Shown piece by piece: positions 45,693 through 55,481 of a stretch of 64,000 nucleotides of DNA. This DNA is from Burkholderia ubonensis. GTDB lineage: Bacteria; Pseudomonadota; Gammaproteobacteria; Burkholderiales; Burkholderiaceae. Location of the stretch: positions 1,364,001 to 1,428,000 of the forward strand of contig NZ_CP013420.1 of the NCBI RefSeq assembly GCF_001718695.1, given 5' to 3'. How positions within the stretch are numbered: the first letter of the stretch is position 1; each line of letters starts with the position of its first letter. The notes under the pieces are model-generated. The model made no database searches and had not been told where the DNA came from. It was given only the letters and a program-made list of their open reading frames with translations. The translations under genes and the position numbers were made by a program.

Positions 45693-46742
45693 TCACTGCG
45701 GATGCGTCTGCGCGAGCCCGTCGAGCAGCGCCTTGTGGAACGCGTCCGGATCCTGGATCTGCGGCGCGTGGCCGAGCGCCGCGAATTCGACGAGCTGCGC
45801 GCCGGGAATCGCCGCCTGCGTGCGCTTCGCGAGTTCGGGATAGCGCCCGAGCTTCGCGTGGACGTCGGGCGGCGCGACGTCCTTGCCGATCGCGGTGGTG
45901 TCCTTGTCGCCGATCATCAGCAAGGTCGGCACGCGGATCGCGCCCAGCTCGTAGACCACCGGCTGCGTGAGGATCATGTCGTAGAGCAGCGCGGAATTCC
46001 ATGCGACCGCGTCGCGGCCCGGCCCGCGGTACATCCCCGCGAGCATCTGCACCCAGCGCTCGTAGGACGGCGACCACTTGCCCGCGTAGTACGTCGTCTG
46101 CTCGTAGCGGCGGATGCCGTCGGCGCTCGTCTTCAGCTCGCGCGCGTACCAGTAGTCGACCGACAGCGGCGGCACGCCGAGCGCCTTCCAGTCTTCCAGC
46201 CCGATCGGGTTGACGAGCACGAGCTGCTCGGTCGCCTTCGGATACATCAGCGCGTAGCGCATCGCGAGCATGCCGCCCGTCGAGTGGCCGACGAGCGTCG
46301 CCGACTTCACGCCGATCGATTCGAGCAGCGCATGCGTGTTGCGCGCGAGCTGCTGGAAGCTGTACTGGTAGCGCTCGGGCTTCGACGACTTGCAGAAGCC
46401 GATCTGGTCCGGCGCGATCACGCGATAGCCCGCATGGCTCAGCACCGTGATCGTGTCCTCCCAGGTTGCCGCGCAGAAGTTCTTCCCGTGCAGCAGCACG
46501 ACGGTGCGCCCATTCGGATGCGCAGGCTGCACGTCCATGTACACCATCTCGACGGTCTCGCGCTGCGACACGAACGAATAGCGGTGCAGCGGCTCCGGAT
46601 ACGTGAAGCCTTCGAGCCGCGCGCCGTACGCGGGCCCGTCGTTGCCGGCGGGTGCCGCGGCGGACGCCGCGCACGCGGCGGCGAGGCCGGCGCCGAGCAT
46701 GGCGGTGCGGGCGGCGGACAACATCTTGCAAATCGAAACCAT
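45693..46742 (-). CDS. Exported alpha/beta hydrolase
   Basis: A 349-residue alpha/beta hydrolase. The N-terminus (MVSICKMLSAARTAMLGAGL, then AAACAASAAA) is a signal peptide, so the mature enzyme is periplasmic. The oxyanion region is VVLLHGKNFCAATW, the nucleophile is Ser in LVGHSTGGMLAMRY (about residue 162), the acid is likely Asp in MIGDKDTTAIG and the base His in AALGHAPQIQDP. The fold resembles haloalkane dehalogenase and epoxide hydrolase relatives, but the substrate cannot be named. The start at 46742 places the signal peptide; the extension to 46937 is not coding in character and overlaps the divergent pdxY promoter region. Confidence 0.85.
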   Translation of the reverse strand: MVSICKMLSAARTAMLGAGLAAACAASAAAPAGNDGPAYGARLEGFTYPEPLHRYSFVSQRETVEMVYMDVQPAHPNGRTVVLLHGKNFCAATWEDTITVLSHAGYRVIAPDQIGFCKSSKPERYQYSFQQLARNTHALLESIGVKSATLVGHSTGGMLAMRYALMYPKATEQLVLVNPIGLEDWKALGVPPLSVDYWYARELKTSADGIRRYEQTTYYAGKWSPSYERWVQMLAGMYRGPGRDAVAWNSALLYDMILTQPVVYELGAIRVPTLLMIGDKDTTAIGKDVAPPDVHAKLGRYPELAKRTQAAIPGAQLVEFAALGHAPQIQDPDAFHKALLDGLAQTHPQ

Positions 46743-46917
46743 GGCGAACACGATGAGTGGAGACGCACGCGGATCGCCGGACGGCGCCGCGCCCCGCGAT
46801 TCTACGCGGGTCGCGTTGACGACGGCGCGCAACACTCCGTTGCCGGGCGGCTTTCTCGCATACGAGGAACTCGGGTATCGTGTGACGTGAACCGGGCCCG
46901 CGTGCAGGCGAATTCCC

Positions 46918-47778
46918 ATGAAAAACGTCCTCAGCATTCAGTCTCACGTGATCTACGGCCACGCCGGCAACAGCGCGGCCGTGTTTCCGATGCAGCGCCT
47001 CGGCGTCAACGTCTGGCCGCTCAACACCGTCCAGTTGTCGAATCACATGCAGTACGGCCACTGGGCGGGCAGCGCGATCGACGCCGCGAAGATGGAGCAG
47101 CTCGTCGACGGCATCGCCGCGATCGGCGCGCTCAAGCGCTGCGACGCGGTGCTCTCCGGGTTCCTCGGCTCGCCCGCGCAGGCCCGCGCGACGGTCGAGA
47201 TCGTGCGCGCGGTGAAGGCGACGAATCCGAACGCATGGTACTTCTGCGATCCGGCGATGGGCCAGACGGGCGGCATTCGCCCGGAGCCGGGCGTCGAGGA
47301 GTTCATCGTCCACGAGGTGCCCGCGCTCGCGGACGGCATGGCGCCGAACCACACCGAGCTGCAGAAGCTGGCGGGCCGGCGCATCGAGACCGTCGCCGAA
47401 GCCGTCGACGCGTGCCGCGCGCTGATCCGCCGCGGCCCGCAGATCGTGCTCGTCAAGCACCTGCACGACCGCAACAGCCCGGCCGACCGCTTCAACATGC
47501 TGGCCGTCACCGCCACCGAGGCCTGGATCGGCCAGCGCCCGCTGTATGCGTTTCCGCGCCATCCGGTCGGCGTCGGCGACCTGACGAGCGCGGTCTTCGT
47601 CGCGCGGCGGCTGCGCGGCGATTCGGTGCGCGCGGCGTTCGAACATACGCTCGCGGCCGTGCACGCGGTCGTCAAGGCCACCTATGACGCGCGCCGCTAC
47701 GAGCTGGAGCTGATCGCCGCGCAGGACGAGATCGCGAGCCCGAGCGAGTGGTTCGGCGCGTGGGTCACGGACGTCTGA
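46918..47778 (+). CDS. pdxY: Pyridoxal kinase (PdxY)
   Basis: A 286-residue vitamin B6 salvage kinase. It starts [20 protein letters not shown] with the conserved SxVxYGHVGNSA-type substrate loop, and has [20 protein letters not shown], the WYFCDPAMG segment, [19 protein letters not shown], and the ATP/anion-hole motif [16 protein letters not shown] with the catalytic Asp. The length matches the family. It phosphorylates pyridoxal to pyridoxal 5'-phosphate in the cytoplasm. Confidence 0.93.
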   Translation: MKNVLSIQSHVIYGHAGNSAAVFPMQRLGVNVWPLNTVQLSNHMQYGHWAGSAIDAAKMEQLVDGIAAIGALKRCDAVLSGFLGSPAQARATVEIVRAVKATNPNAWYFCDPAMGQTGGIRPEPGVEEFIVHEVPALADGMAPNHTELQKLAGRRIETVAEAVDACRALIRRGPQIVLVKHLHDRNSPADRFNMLAVTATEAWIGQRPLYAFPRHPVGVGDLTSAVFVARRLRGDSVRAAFEHTLAAVHAVVKATYDARRYELELIAAQDEIASPSEWFGAWVTDV

Positions 47779-48099
47779 CGGCGCGCGCCGCGTGACGACG
47801 CCCGACGCGCATCGCCCGCCGCCGGTCCGCGCCGCGGTTCGTCCCGCGGTTCGTCCCGCAGTTCGTCCCGCGGTTCGTCCCGATACACCGGCCGCGACGC
47901 CGCGCGCGTCAGCACGCCATCCCGCCGCGCTGCCCGGCCCGCGCGCGCAAACGTTTCCACCGCTTCACATGAATGACACCGTTTCGCCGCTATGCTCGCG
48001 GCGGCACGGCCCGGCACGCTCCTGCATTCGCGCGCCGGGGCAGCACGCCTGCATCACTCCCCGCCATCCGGCGCCCACCTTTTCCGCACGATACCGACC
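47779..48099. other. Intergenic region with a 12-bp repeat array
   Basis: About 320 bases between pdxY and the phospholipase gene, containing the repeat below and otherwise no recognisable gene. Frames across it encode repeats of Arg-Asp-Glu-Pro or Val-Arg-Pro-Ala and are artefacts of the repeat. Confidence 0.6.
47834..47881. repeat. 12-bp tandem repeat, four copies
   Basis: GCGGTTCGTCCC repeated four times without gap (third copy has one change, GCAGTTCGTCCC). The copies are nearly identical, which suggests recent expansion. Confidence 0.85.
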
Positions 48100-50244
48100 A
48101 TGACCCGATCGACCCGTCGTGACTTCCTGCGCGTCGCCGCCGGCACCGCCGGCGCCACCGCGCTGAATCTCTTCCCGCCCGTGATCCGCGACGCGCTCGC
48201 GATTCCCGCGAACCGCCGCACCGGCACGATCCGCGACATCGAGCACATCGTGATCCTGATGCAGGAGAACCGCTCGTTCGACCATTACTTCGGCACGCTG
48301 CGCGGCGTGCGCGGCTTCGGCGATCCGCGCCCGCTGCGCCTCGCGAACGGCAAGTCGGTGTTCCACCAGCCGGTCGGCCTCGCGGAGCTGCTGCCGTTCC
48401 ATCCGCGCGCCGACAAGCTCGGCATGCAGTTCCTGCAGGACCTGCCGCACGGCTGGCAGGACATGCACGCCGCGTGGAACAAGGGCCGCTACGACCAGTG
48501 GGTGCCGAACAAGGGCACGACGACGATGGCGTACCTGAAGCGCGACGACATCCCGTTCCACTACCAGCTCGCCGACGCGTTCACGATCTGCGACGCGTAC
48601 CACTGCGCGATCCCGAGCTCGACCGACCCGAACCGCTACTACATGTGGACCGGCTACGTCGGCAACGACGGCGTCGGCGGCGGCCCGGTGCTCGGCAACG
48701 AGGAGAAGGGCTACGGCTGGACCACCTATCCGGAAGTGCTCGAGCAGGCCGGCGTGTCGTGGAAGATCTACCAGGACGTCGGCACGGGCCTCGACGCGAA
48801 CGGCTCGTGGGGCTGGACGCAGAACCCGTACATCGGCAACTACGGCGACAACGCGCTGCTCTACTTCAACCAGTACCGCACCGCGCAGCCCGGCTCGCCG
48901 CTGTACGAGAAGGCGCGCACCGGCACCAACATCAGCGCGGGCGGCACGCTGTTCGACGTGCTGCAGCAGGACGTGAAGAACGGCACGCTGCCGCAGGTGT
49001 CGTGGATCTGCGCGCCGGAAGCGTATTCGGAGCACCCGAACTGGCCCGCGAACTACGGCGCGTGGTACATCGAGCAGGTGCTGAAGACGCTCGTGTCGAA
49101 CCCGGACGTGTGGAGCAAGACCGCGCTCTTCATCACCTACGACGAGAACGACGGCTTCTTCGACCACGTGCCGCCGCCGTTCGCGCCGCAGTCGCGCGAG
49201 AACGGGCTGTCGACGGTCGCGACCACCAACGAGGCGTTCCCCGGCGACGCGTCGCACATGGCCGGCCCGTACGGCCTCGGTCCGCGCGTGCCGATGCTCG
49301 TCGTGTCGCCGTGGACGAAAGGCGGCTGGGTCTGCTCGCAGACGTTCGATCACACGTCGCTGCTGCAATTCATCGAGGCGCGCTTCGGCGCGCAGTACGC
49401 GGTGACGGCCGGCAACGTGTCGCCGTGGCGGCGCACGGTGTGCGGCGACCTGACGTCCGCGTTCGACTTCGCGTCGATCGACGCGAGCTGGCCGCAACTG
49501 CCGGACACGAGCGGCTACGCGCCGCCCGACCGCAACCGCCATCCCGACTACATCCCGATCCCGCCGCTCGCGCAGAAGCTGCCGAAGCAGGAAGCCGGCC
49601 TGCGGCCGGCGCGCGCGCTGCCCTACGAGCTGTTTGCGTACGGCCGGATCGACAACGCGAGCGGCCAGTTCCGCCTGACCTTCGCGAACACCGGCCGCGC
49701 AGGCGCGGCGTTCCAGGTCCAGGCGCGCAATCGCGTCGACGGCCCGTGGACCTACACGGTGGAAGCCGGCAAGCGCCTCTCCGACACGTGGAGCCCCGCG
49801 CCGTCGCTCGGCCTGTACGACCTCGACGTGTACGGCCCGAACGGCTTCTACTGCCACTTCCGCGGCTCGTTCGCGAGCGGCGTCGGCGGCACGAGCGCGA
49901 ACCCCGAGGTGGTCTACGGCTACGACGTCGCGAACGGCAACATCACGCTGCGCCTGCTGAACCGCGGCCACCGGGCGGTGCGCCTCAAGGTGACGAGCGC
50001 CTACGGCCACGCGCATCCGCGCGTGTTCGACCTGGCGCCCGGCGCGCGCGTCGACGACTACTGGGACCTGCGCGGCAGCCACGGCTGGTACGACCTGACG
50101 GTCAGCGACGGCAAGCCGCTCGGCTTCGTGCGCCGCTTCGCCGGCCACGTCGAGACGGGCCGCCCGAGCACGAGCGACCCGGCGATCCGCACGAGCGCGA
50201 CGCAGGACGTCGTAGAAGCCGCGTCGGACGCGCTGGCCGACTGA
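48100..50244 (+). CDS. plcN: Phospholipase C, phosphocholine-specific, Tat-exported
   Basis: A 714-residue secreted phospholipase C of the PlcH/PlcN acid phosphatase-like family. The N-terminus has a twin-arginine motif (STRRDFLRVAAGTAGATALN), so the folded enzyme leaves by Tat. The catalytic N-terminal region includes IEHIVILMQENRSFDHYFGT with the predicted nucleophile, LVGH-like metal ligands follow in WICAPEAYSEHPNW and LFITYDENDGFFDHVPPP, and two C-terminal DUF756 beta domains of about 90 residues each follow residue 500. It hydrolyses phosphatidylcholine, often as a phosphate source. ATG at 48100 places the Tat signal directly. I cannot tell a haemolytic from a non-haemolytic type. Confidence 0.9.
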   Translation: MTRSTRRDFLRVAAGTAGATALNLFPPVIRDALAIPANRRTGTIRDIEHIVILMQENRSFDHYFGTLRGVRGFGDPRPLRLANGKSVFHQPVGLAELLPFHPRADKLGMQFLQDLPHGWQDMHAAWNKGRYDQWVPNKGTTTMAYLKRDDIPFHYQLADAFTICDAYHCAIPSSTDPNRYYMWTGYVGNDGVGGGPVLGNEEKGYGWTTYPEVLEQAGVSWKIYQDVGTGLDANGSWGWTQNPYIGNYGDNALLYFNQYRTAQPGSPLYEKARTGTNISAGGTLFDVLQQDVKNGTLPQVSWICAPEAYSEHPNWPANYGAWYIEQVLKTLVSNPDVWSKTALFITYDENDGFFDHVPPPFAPQSRENGLSTVATTNEAFPGDASHMAGPYGLGPRVPMLVVSPWTKGGWVCSQTFDHTSLLQFIEARFGAQYAVTAGNVSPWRRTVCGDLTSAFDFASIDASWPQLPDTSGYAPPDRNRHPDYIPIPPLAQKLPKQEAGLRPARALPYELFAYGRIDNASGQFRLTFANTGRAGAAFQVQARNRVDGPWTYTVEAGKRLSDTWSPAPSLGLYDLDVYGPNGFYCHFRGSFASGVGGTSANPEVVYGYDVANGNITLRLLNRGHRAVRLKVTSAYGHAHPRVFDLAPGARVDDYWDLRGSHGWYDLTVSDGKPLGFVRRFAGHVETGRPSTSDPAIRTSATQDVVEAASDALAD

Positions 50245-50254
50245 CGACGGCCAG

Positions 50255-50286
50255 CGCGACGCAGCCCCGCCGCGGGGCTGCGTCGC
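50255..50286. terminator. Strong hairpin after the phospholipase C gene
   Basis: GCGACGCAGCCCC (50256-50268) pairs perfectly with GGGGCTGCGTCGC (50274-50286) across a 5-base loop. There is no T run, so termination efficiency is uncertain. Confidence 0.5.
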
Positions 50287-50630
50287 CTGCCGCATCCTCC
50301 TGCTCTACCCGCCTTCCGCCCTGCCTCCATTCGTCCGTCCGCTCGTGACGGGAAACTCCCGATACCGGCCGCTGCCGCACGCGCGGAAGCTATGCGCAAA
50401 TCCGCATCGAATGCGCGGCAAATTGCCAAGACCCGCACATATCGGCGACCTATAAATCGAAGCGATCGGGGCTCCTCGCCGAGCCTGCCGGGAGCGTCTT
50501 CCCTGGAATGGCAGCACGCCGGACCTACCCGCCCGATCAGAGAAGCGGTTGAACCGCCCGCCCGTCGCGCGCATCCGGCTGCCGGATGCGTGCGGAATCC
50601 ACCCGCTGGTGTAGAACAAGAGGAACGAAC
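50287..50630. other. Upstream region of the binding-protein gene
   Basis: About 340 bases before the binding-protein gene. One perfect 11-base palindrome, GGCAAATTGCC (near 50412-50422), is the only structured element seen. No further gene is supported. Confidence 0.4.
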
Positions 50631-51779
50631 ATGAAATTTCGTCATTCCCTGCTGTCGGTATCGGTCGTATCCGCATTGGCACTCCTCTCGCAACAGGCCG
50701 CCCGCGCCGCCGACGCAACCGACGTGAAGGTCGGCTTCGCCGCGCCGCTCACCGGCGTCAACGCCGGCTACGGCAAGGATCTGCAGAACGGCGTCCAGCT
50801 CGCGCTCGACGACGCCGCCGCGCAGAAGATCCAGATCGCCGGCAAGCCGGCGCGCTTCGATCTCGTCGTGCAGGACGACCAGGCCGACCCGCGGATCGGC
50901 GTGCAGGCCGCGCAAAGCCTCGTCGACCAGAACGTATCGGTCGTCGTCGGCCACTTCAACTCGGGCACGACGATTCCGGCGTCGGTCGTCTACGACAAGG
51001 CCGGCATCCCCGTCATCGACCCGGCCGCGACCAACCCGACGCTCACGTCGCGCGGGCTCGCCAACATGTTCATGGTGATCGCGACCGACGGCCAGAACGC
51101 CGGCAACGCGGGCCGGTACGCGGTCGACGTGACGAAGGCGAAGCGCATCGCGATCGTCGACGACCGCACCGCGTTCGGCCAGGGCGAAGCGGACGAATTC
51201 GAAAAAGCGGTAAAGGCGGCCGGCGGCGCGATCGTCGCGCGCGAATTCACGAACAACCAGGCGGTCGACTTCCGCGCGCAGATCACCAGCCTGAAGGGCA
51301 AGAACCCCGACCTGATCTTTTTCGGCGGCCTCGACTCGCTCGCCGCGAACTTCATCAAGCAGATGCGCCAGCTCGGGCTGAACGCGCAGTTCGTCGGCGG
51401 CGGCGGCGTGAAGGACAACGAGTTCATCAAGATCGCCGGTCCCGCCGCGGAAGGCGCGATGGCGTGGGAGTACGGCCGGCCGCTCGACGAGCTGCCGCAA
51501 GGGAAGGATTTCGAGCAGCGCTTCAGGAAGCGCTTCGGGGTGGACGTGCTGTCGTACGCGCAGTTCGGCTACGACGCGACCTGGGCCGCGATCAAGGCGA
51601 TGCAGGCGGCCGGCTCGACCGATCCGAAGGTCTATCGGCCGGCGCTCAAGAAGGTCGACTTCGAGGGGATCACCGGCCGCATCTCGTTCGCGAACGACGG
51701 CTCGCTGAAGAGCGGCATGTCGACGCTTTACCAGGTGAAGAGCGGCGCCTGGAAGACGATCGTGACGAAGGGCGGTTGA
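50631..51779 (+). CDS. Branched-chain amino acid ABC transporter substrate-binding protein
   Basis: A 382-residue periplasmic type I binding protein (LivJ/LivK-like). The signal peptide (MKFRHSLLSVSVVSALALLS) ends near RAADA. The mature chain shows VKVGFAAPLTGVNAGYGKDL, the ligand-hinge region VVVGHFNSGTTIPASVVYDK and LIFFGGLDSLAANFIKQMRQ. The start at 50631 has AGGAACGAAC before it. It stands without permease or ATPase genes nearby, so it probably shares a Liv transporter elsewhere. The ligand could be leucine-type or another amino acid or amide. Confidence 0.9.
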   Translation: MKFRHSLLSVSVVSALALLSQQAARAADATDVKVGFAAPLTGVNAGYGKDLQNGVQLALDDAAAQKIQIAGKPARFDLVVQDDQADPRIGVQAAQSLVDQNVSVVVGHFNSGTTIPASVVYDKAGIPVIDPAATNPTLTSRGLANMFMVIATDGQNAGNAGRYAVDVTKAKRIAIVDDRTAFGQGEADEFEKAVKAAGGAIVAREFTNNQAVDFRAQITSLKGKNPDLIFFGGLDSLAANFIKQMRQLGLNAQFVGGGGVKDNEFIKIAGPAAEGAMAWEYGRPLDELPQGKDFEQRFRKRFGVDVLSYAQFGYDATWAAIKAMQAAGSTDPKVYRPALKKVDFEGITGRISFANDGSLKSGMSTLYQVKSGAWKTIVTKGG

Positions 51780-51923
51780 TTGCGGAACGCCCGCGCCGGC
51801 CTTGCGTCGGCGGCGCGGGCGTCGTCATCCGGTGTGATGCGCGATGCAATCATACGATGACCGATATTTGGCAGAACCGCCGCCGCGCCGAGCCCTGACG
51901 GCGCGCGCCGGCGGACCGGCGGC

Positions 51924-52685
51924 CTACTCGGCGTGCGCGTCCCGCCCCGCTTCGGCCGCCTCGTGCGCGCGGCGCAGCCGCTCCCGGCTGTTGGTCAGGT
52001 GCGTGCGCATCGCGGCGCGCGCCGCTTCCGGGTCGTGGCGCGCGATCGCCTCGTAGATGTCCTCGTGCTCGTGGTTCAGCCGCGCCACGTAGCGCTCCAG
52101 GTCGTCGCCCGCGAAACGCGCGGAATTCACCCGCGTGCGCGGGATGATCGACGCGCCGAGCTGCGTCATGATGTCGACGAAATACCGGTTGCCGGTCGAT
52201 TGCGCGATCTGCAGGTGGAACTGGTAGTCGAGCTGCGCGGTGTCGCGGCCGCCCCCCGAGCCCGACGCGATCGCGTCGAGCGCGCGCCGCAGCGCCGCGA
52301 GGTCCGCGTCGTTCGCGCGCTGCGCGGCGAGGCTTGCGCACTCGCTCTCGAGGCTGATGCGCAGTTCGAGCACCGCGAGCACGTCGCGCAGCGTCGTGAT
52401 CGTCGCGGGATCGATGCCGAGCGCCTGGCGGCGCGACGGCTCGAGCACGAAGCTGCCGATGCCGTGACGCGTCTCGACCAGGCCGCTCGCCTGCATCCGC
52501 GAGATCGCCTCGCGCACGACCGTGCGGCTCACGCCCTGCGTCGCCATCACTTCGGTTTCGGTCGGCAGCTTGTCGCCGGGACGCAGCGTGCCGTTTTCGA
52601 TCTGCGCGGTCAGCGCGTCGACGACATCTTGTGCGAGGCTGCGCGCGCGACGACGCGGCGCTGCGGGGAGCGTAGGCACGGACAT
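51924..52685 (-). CDS. GntR family (FadR subgroup) transcriptional regulator
   Basis: A 253-residue GntR regulator. The N-terminal winged HTH is at about residues 15-80 (LAQDVVDALTAQIENGTLRP, PGDKLPTETEVMATQGVSRT, then VVREAISRMQASGLVETRHG). The all-helical FCD effector domain fills residues 100-245 (DYQFHLQIAQSTGNRYFVDI and HEHEDIYEAIARHDPEAARA), with metal-ligand positions typical of FadR-C relatives. It is divergent from glucarate dehydratase, a common pairing for regulators of sugar-acid use. The start at 52685 is preferred; the frame back to 52775 would include the promoter region. Confidence 0.9.
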   Translation of the reverse strand: MSVPTLPAAPRRRARSLAQDVVDALTAQIENGTLRPGDKLPTETEVMATQGVSRTVVREAISRMQASGLVETRHGIGSFVLEPSRRQALGIDPATITTLRDVLAVLELRISLESECASLAAQRANDADLAALRRALDAIASGSGGGRDTAQLDYQFHLQIAQSTGNRYFVDIMTQLGASIIPRTRVNSARFAGDDLERYVARLNHEHEDIYEAIARHDPEAARAAMRTHLTNSRERLRRAHEAAEAGRDAHAE

Positions 52686-52741
52686 GAGGCCGGTTCCTTT
52701 TTGAATATCGTATCGGTAAGCCGAGGGTTTACGCGGGGTTT

Positions 52742-52792
52742 GAGCGAAAGCCGTCGATTCATTATACTGCGTCACAAGTCATCCGACGACTG
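52742..52792 (+). promoter_or_regulatory. gudD promoter and GntR operator
   Basis: TTGAGC (52742-52747), exactly 17 bases, TATACT (52765-52770; five of six -10 bases). Ten bases later GTCATCCGACGAC (52780-52792) is a near-perfect palindrome (10 of 13 bases match the reverse complement) of the kind bound by FadR-type GntR proteins. Placed over the expected transcription start, it would give repression lifted by a sugar acid. Confidence 0.6.
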
Positions 52793-52993
52793 ATGATTGC
52801 TCGATCTGTCTCCTGTCGACCCACGCTGGCATCGGACGATTCGCGGCGCTATCGTGGATTCATCGCTCCAATGCCAATGCCGCGGTCGTTGCCGTTCCGC
52901 GCACGTCGGTTGTCGAATGATCGCACCTCCTGCCGCGCCCGGCAAAGCTTTTGCGTGGGTGCGGCGCCCCCTACCCATTTGCCATCGCCGCCC

Positions 52994-54346
52994 ATGAACG
53001 CCGCCACTTCCACGCCCCGACACGACACGCCGCGCATCGTCGACCTGCAAGCGATCCCGGTTGCCGGCCACGACAGCATGCTGCTCAACCTGAGCGGCGC
53101 GCACGGCCCGTTCTTTACCCGCAACCTCGTGATCCTGACGGACAGCGCGGGGCGCACCGGCGTCGGCGAAGTGCCGGGCGGCGAAAGCATCCGGCGTACG
53201 CTCGACGACGCGCGCGCGCTCGTCGTCGGCCAGCCGGTCGGCAACTACCACGCGGTGCTCAATGACGTGCGCCGCCGCTTCGCGGACCGCGACGCGGGCG
53301 GCCGCGGGCTGCAGACCTTCGACCTGCGCACGACGATCCACGCGGTCACCGCGCTCGAAGCCGCGCTGCTCGACCTGCTCGGCCAGCACCTCGGCGTGCC
53401 CGTCGCCGCGCTGCTCGGCGAAGGCCAGCAGCGCGAGCAAGTCGACATGCTCGGCTACCTGTTCTACGTCGGCGACCGCACGCGGACCGCGCTGCCCTAC
53501 CGCGACAGCAGCGGCGCGACCGACGACTGGACGCGCGTGCGCAACGAGCCCGCGCTGACGCCGGAGGCCGTCGTGCGGCTCGCCGAGGCCGCGCATGCGC
53601 GCTACGGCTTCAACGACTTCAAGCTGAAGGGCGGCGTGTTCGAAGGCGCGCGCGAGATCGAGGCCGTGACCGCGCTGGCCGAGCGCTTCCCCGGCGCGCG
53701 CGTGACGCTCGACCCGAACGGCGCGTGGTCGCTCGACGAGGCCGTGCGGCTGTGCCGCGACCTCCATCACGTGCTGGCGTATGCGGAAGACCCGTGCGGC
53801 GCGGAGAACGGCTACTCGGGCCGCGAAGTGATGGCGGAATTCCGCCGCGCGACGGGGCTGCCGACGGCGACCAACATGATCGCGACCGACTGGCGGCAGA
53901 TGGGCCACGCGATACAGCTGCACGCGGTCGACATTCCGCTCGCCGATCCGCATTTCTGGACGATGCAGGGCTCGGTGCGCGTCGCGCAGATGTGCCGCGA
54001 CTGGGGCCTGACGTGGGGCTCGCACTCGAACAACCACTTCGACGTGTCGCTCGCGATGTTCACGCACGTCGCGGCCGCCGCGCCCGGCAAGGTCACGGCG
54101 ATCGACACGCACTGGATCTGGCAGGACGGCGAGCGGCTCACGCGCGAGCCGCTGAAGATCGAGAACGGGCTGGTGGACGTGCCGCAGCGGCCGGGGCTCG
54201 GCGTCGAACTCGACATGAACGCGGTCGCGGCCGCGCACGAGCTTTACAAGCAGCACGGCCTCGGCGCGCGCGACGATGCGGCGGCGATGCAGTACCTGAT
54301 TCCGGGGTGGACGTTCGACAACAAGCGCCCCTGCCTCGCGCGCTGA
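52994..54346 (+). CDS. gudD: Glucarate dehydratase
   Basis: A 450-residue enolase-superfamily enzyme converting D-glucarate to 5-keto-4-deoxyglucarate. It aligns over its full length with the E. coli protein as I recall it: [24 protein letters not shown] start, [20 protein letters not shown], the base lysine in [19 protein letters not shown] (Lys-x-Lys region), metal ligands in [19 protein letters not shown] and [18 protein letters not shown], and the catalytic His in [20 protein letters not shown]. The start at 52994 leaves about a 200-base leader after the predicted promoter. It is regulated, by inference, by the divergent GntR protein. Confidence 0.95.
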   Translation: MNAATSTPRHDTPRIVDLQAIPVAGHDSMLLNLSGAHGPFFTRNLVILTDSAGRTGVGEVPGGESIRRTLDDARALVVGQPVGNYHAVLNDVRRRFADRDAGGRGLQTFDLRTTIHAVTALEAALLDLLGQHLGVPVAALLGEGQQREQVDMLGYLFYVGDRTRTALPYRDSSGATDDWTRVRNEPALTPEAVVRLAEAAHARYGFNDFKLKGGVFEGAREIEAVTALAERFPGARVTLDPNGAWSLDEAVRLCRDLHHVLAYAEDPCGAENGYSGREVMAEFRRATGLPTATNMIATDWRQMGHAIQLHAVDIPLADPHFWTMQGSVRVAQMCRDWGLTWGSHSNNHFDVSLAMFTHVAAAAPGKVTAIDTHWIWQDGERLTREPLKIENGLVDVPQRPGLGVELDMNAVAAAHELYKQHGLGARDDAAAMQYLIPGWTFDNKRPCLAR

Positions 54347-54424
54347 GCGGCGGGCGGGCCTCCGGCCGGTCAGACGCGGCGACGGATCAAACGCGGGCTG
54401 GCATGGCTGCCCGCGCCGGACGTA

Positions 54425-55240
54425 TCAGACGATCTGCTTGAGCGCCGCGTCGAGCGCGAGCACCGCGACGCGGTCGCCCTCGGTCGCGAGCGGCGCGCGC
54501 ATCACGATCTGCCGGTTATGACCGACGGCCGCCGGCGAATCCCACAGCAGCTCGACCTTCGGCCGCTTGAACCAGCTGCCGCGGGGCAGCGCGACGGGCG
54601 GCGGGCAGTCCTGCGGCGGGCCGCCCTGAACCTGGCGGCCCGCCGAGCCGGCGCGGCCGGGCCAGCGCACCGACAGCTCGCGCGCGTCGTACTGCCCGAC
54701 CTTGCGGCTTTCCATCCAGACGATCACGGTGCGCGTCAGCGTATCGAGGGAGATCGCGTAGCGGCCGACCGCGAACCGCCGCGCGGCGACGTTGGTGCGC
54801 CACAGCGGCCGCGGCCGGCAGATCCAGACGACGGCCGCGTACAGCGCCGGCGCGGCGACGAGCCAGCCGTTGGTCGCGGTCACCGCATGCATCGCCCGGC
54901 GCCAGCCGGCCGCCCACACGTAGACGCCGATCGACCAGACGGCGAACAGGAAACCGATCAGCGCGAAGAAGCGGAGCGCCTGGCGCAGCCATTGCGGCAG
55001 CGGATGGAACGGGCGCTCGGCGCGCGCGACCGCGCCCGGCAACGCGAGCAGCAGGAAGATCAGCACCAGGTAGACGAATGCCCACGGCGACGACGCCATC
55101 GCCGACAACGACTCGCGATAGCCCATCTGCGACATCGAGAACAGCCACCGGGCAAGCAGCACGAGACCGATCGCGCGCAACGCGAAGATCACGCCGGCGC
55201 CGGGGGCCGGGGCTGCGCGCGTGGGTTTCGTTCTCGCCAA
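54425..55240 (-). CDS. Membrane protein of unknown function
   Basis: A 271-residue protein with about four hydrophobic helices in the first 150 residues (VIFALRAIGLVLLARWLFSM, PWAFVYLVLIFLLLALPGAV, FFALIGFLFAVWSIGVYVWA, GWLVAAPALYAAVVWICRP) and a soluble C-terminal half that has beta-rich character. I do not recognise the family. It ends 78 bases from the convergent gudD. Confidence 0.65.
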   Translation of the reverse strand: MARTKPTRAAPAPGAGVIFALRAIGLVLLARWLFSMSQMGYRESLSAMASSPWAFVYLVLIFLLLALPGAVARAERPFHPLPQWLRQALRFFALIGFLFAVWSIGVYVWAAGWRRAMHAVTATNGWLVAAPALYAAVVWICRPRPLWRTNVAARRFAVGRYAISLDTLTRTVIVWMESRKVGQYDARELSVRWPGRAGSAGRQVQGGPPQDCPPPVALPRGSWFKRPKVELLWDSPAAVGHNRQIVMRAPLATEGDRVAVLALDAALKQIV

Positions 55241-55411
55241 GACTGCTCTCCTCTCGATGATCTGCGGGGCCGGATTTTACGGCACGGCCATTATAGGGAC
55301 ATTACCGGCTGGACAGACGAACGGCAGGCGTGCACGGACGCGTTCCGGCCCGTCGCGGCCGCCGGGCGCGGCGAGAATACAACACATTGGCCATCGGCGC
55401 CGCGAATGCGA

Positions 55412-55446
55412 CGACGCCCCGCCGGAAAACCCGGACGGGGCGTCGC
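55412..55446 (-). terminator. Hairpin after the GT4 glycosyltransferase gene
   Basis: CGACGCCCC pairs with GGGGCGTCG, with an inner GCCGG / CCGGAC stem and an AAAA loop. The structure lies 36 bases after the gene's stop codon at 55482. No T run, so a weak call. Confidence 0.4.
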
Positions 55447-55481
55447 CGTGAAGCCGGCCGCCGCGAGGCGGCCGGCCGGAT

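Noticed and set aside
47697..48017. 106-residue minus-strand frame with Arg-Asp-Glu-Pro repeats
   Set aside because: The repeats are a by-product of the 12-bp DNA array and there is no supporting ribosome binding site or domain.
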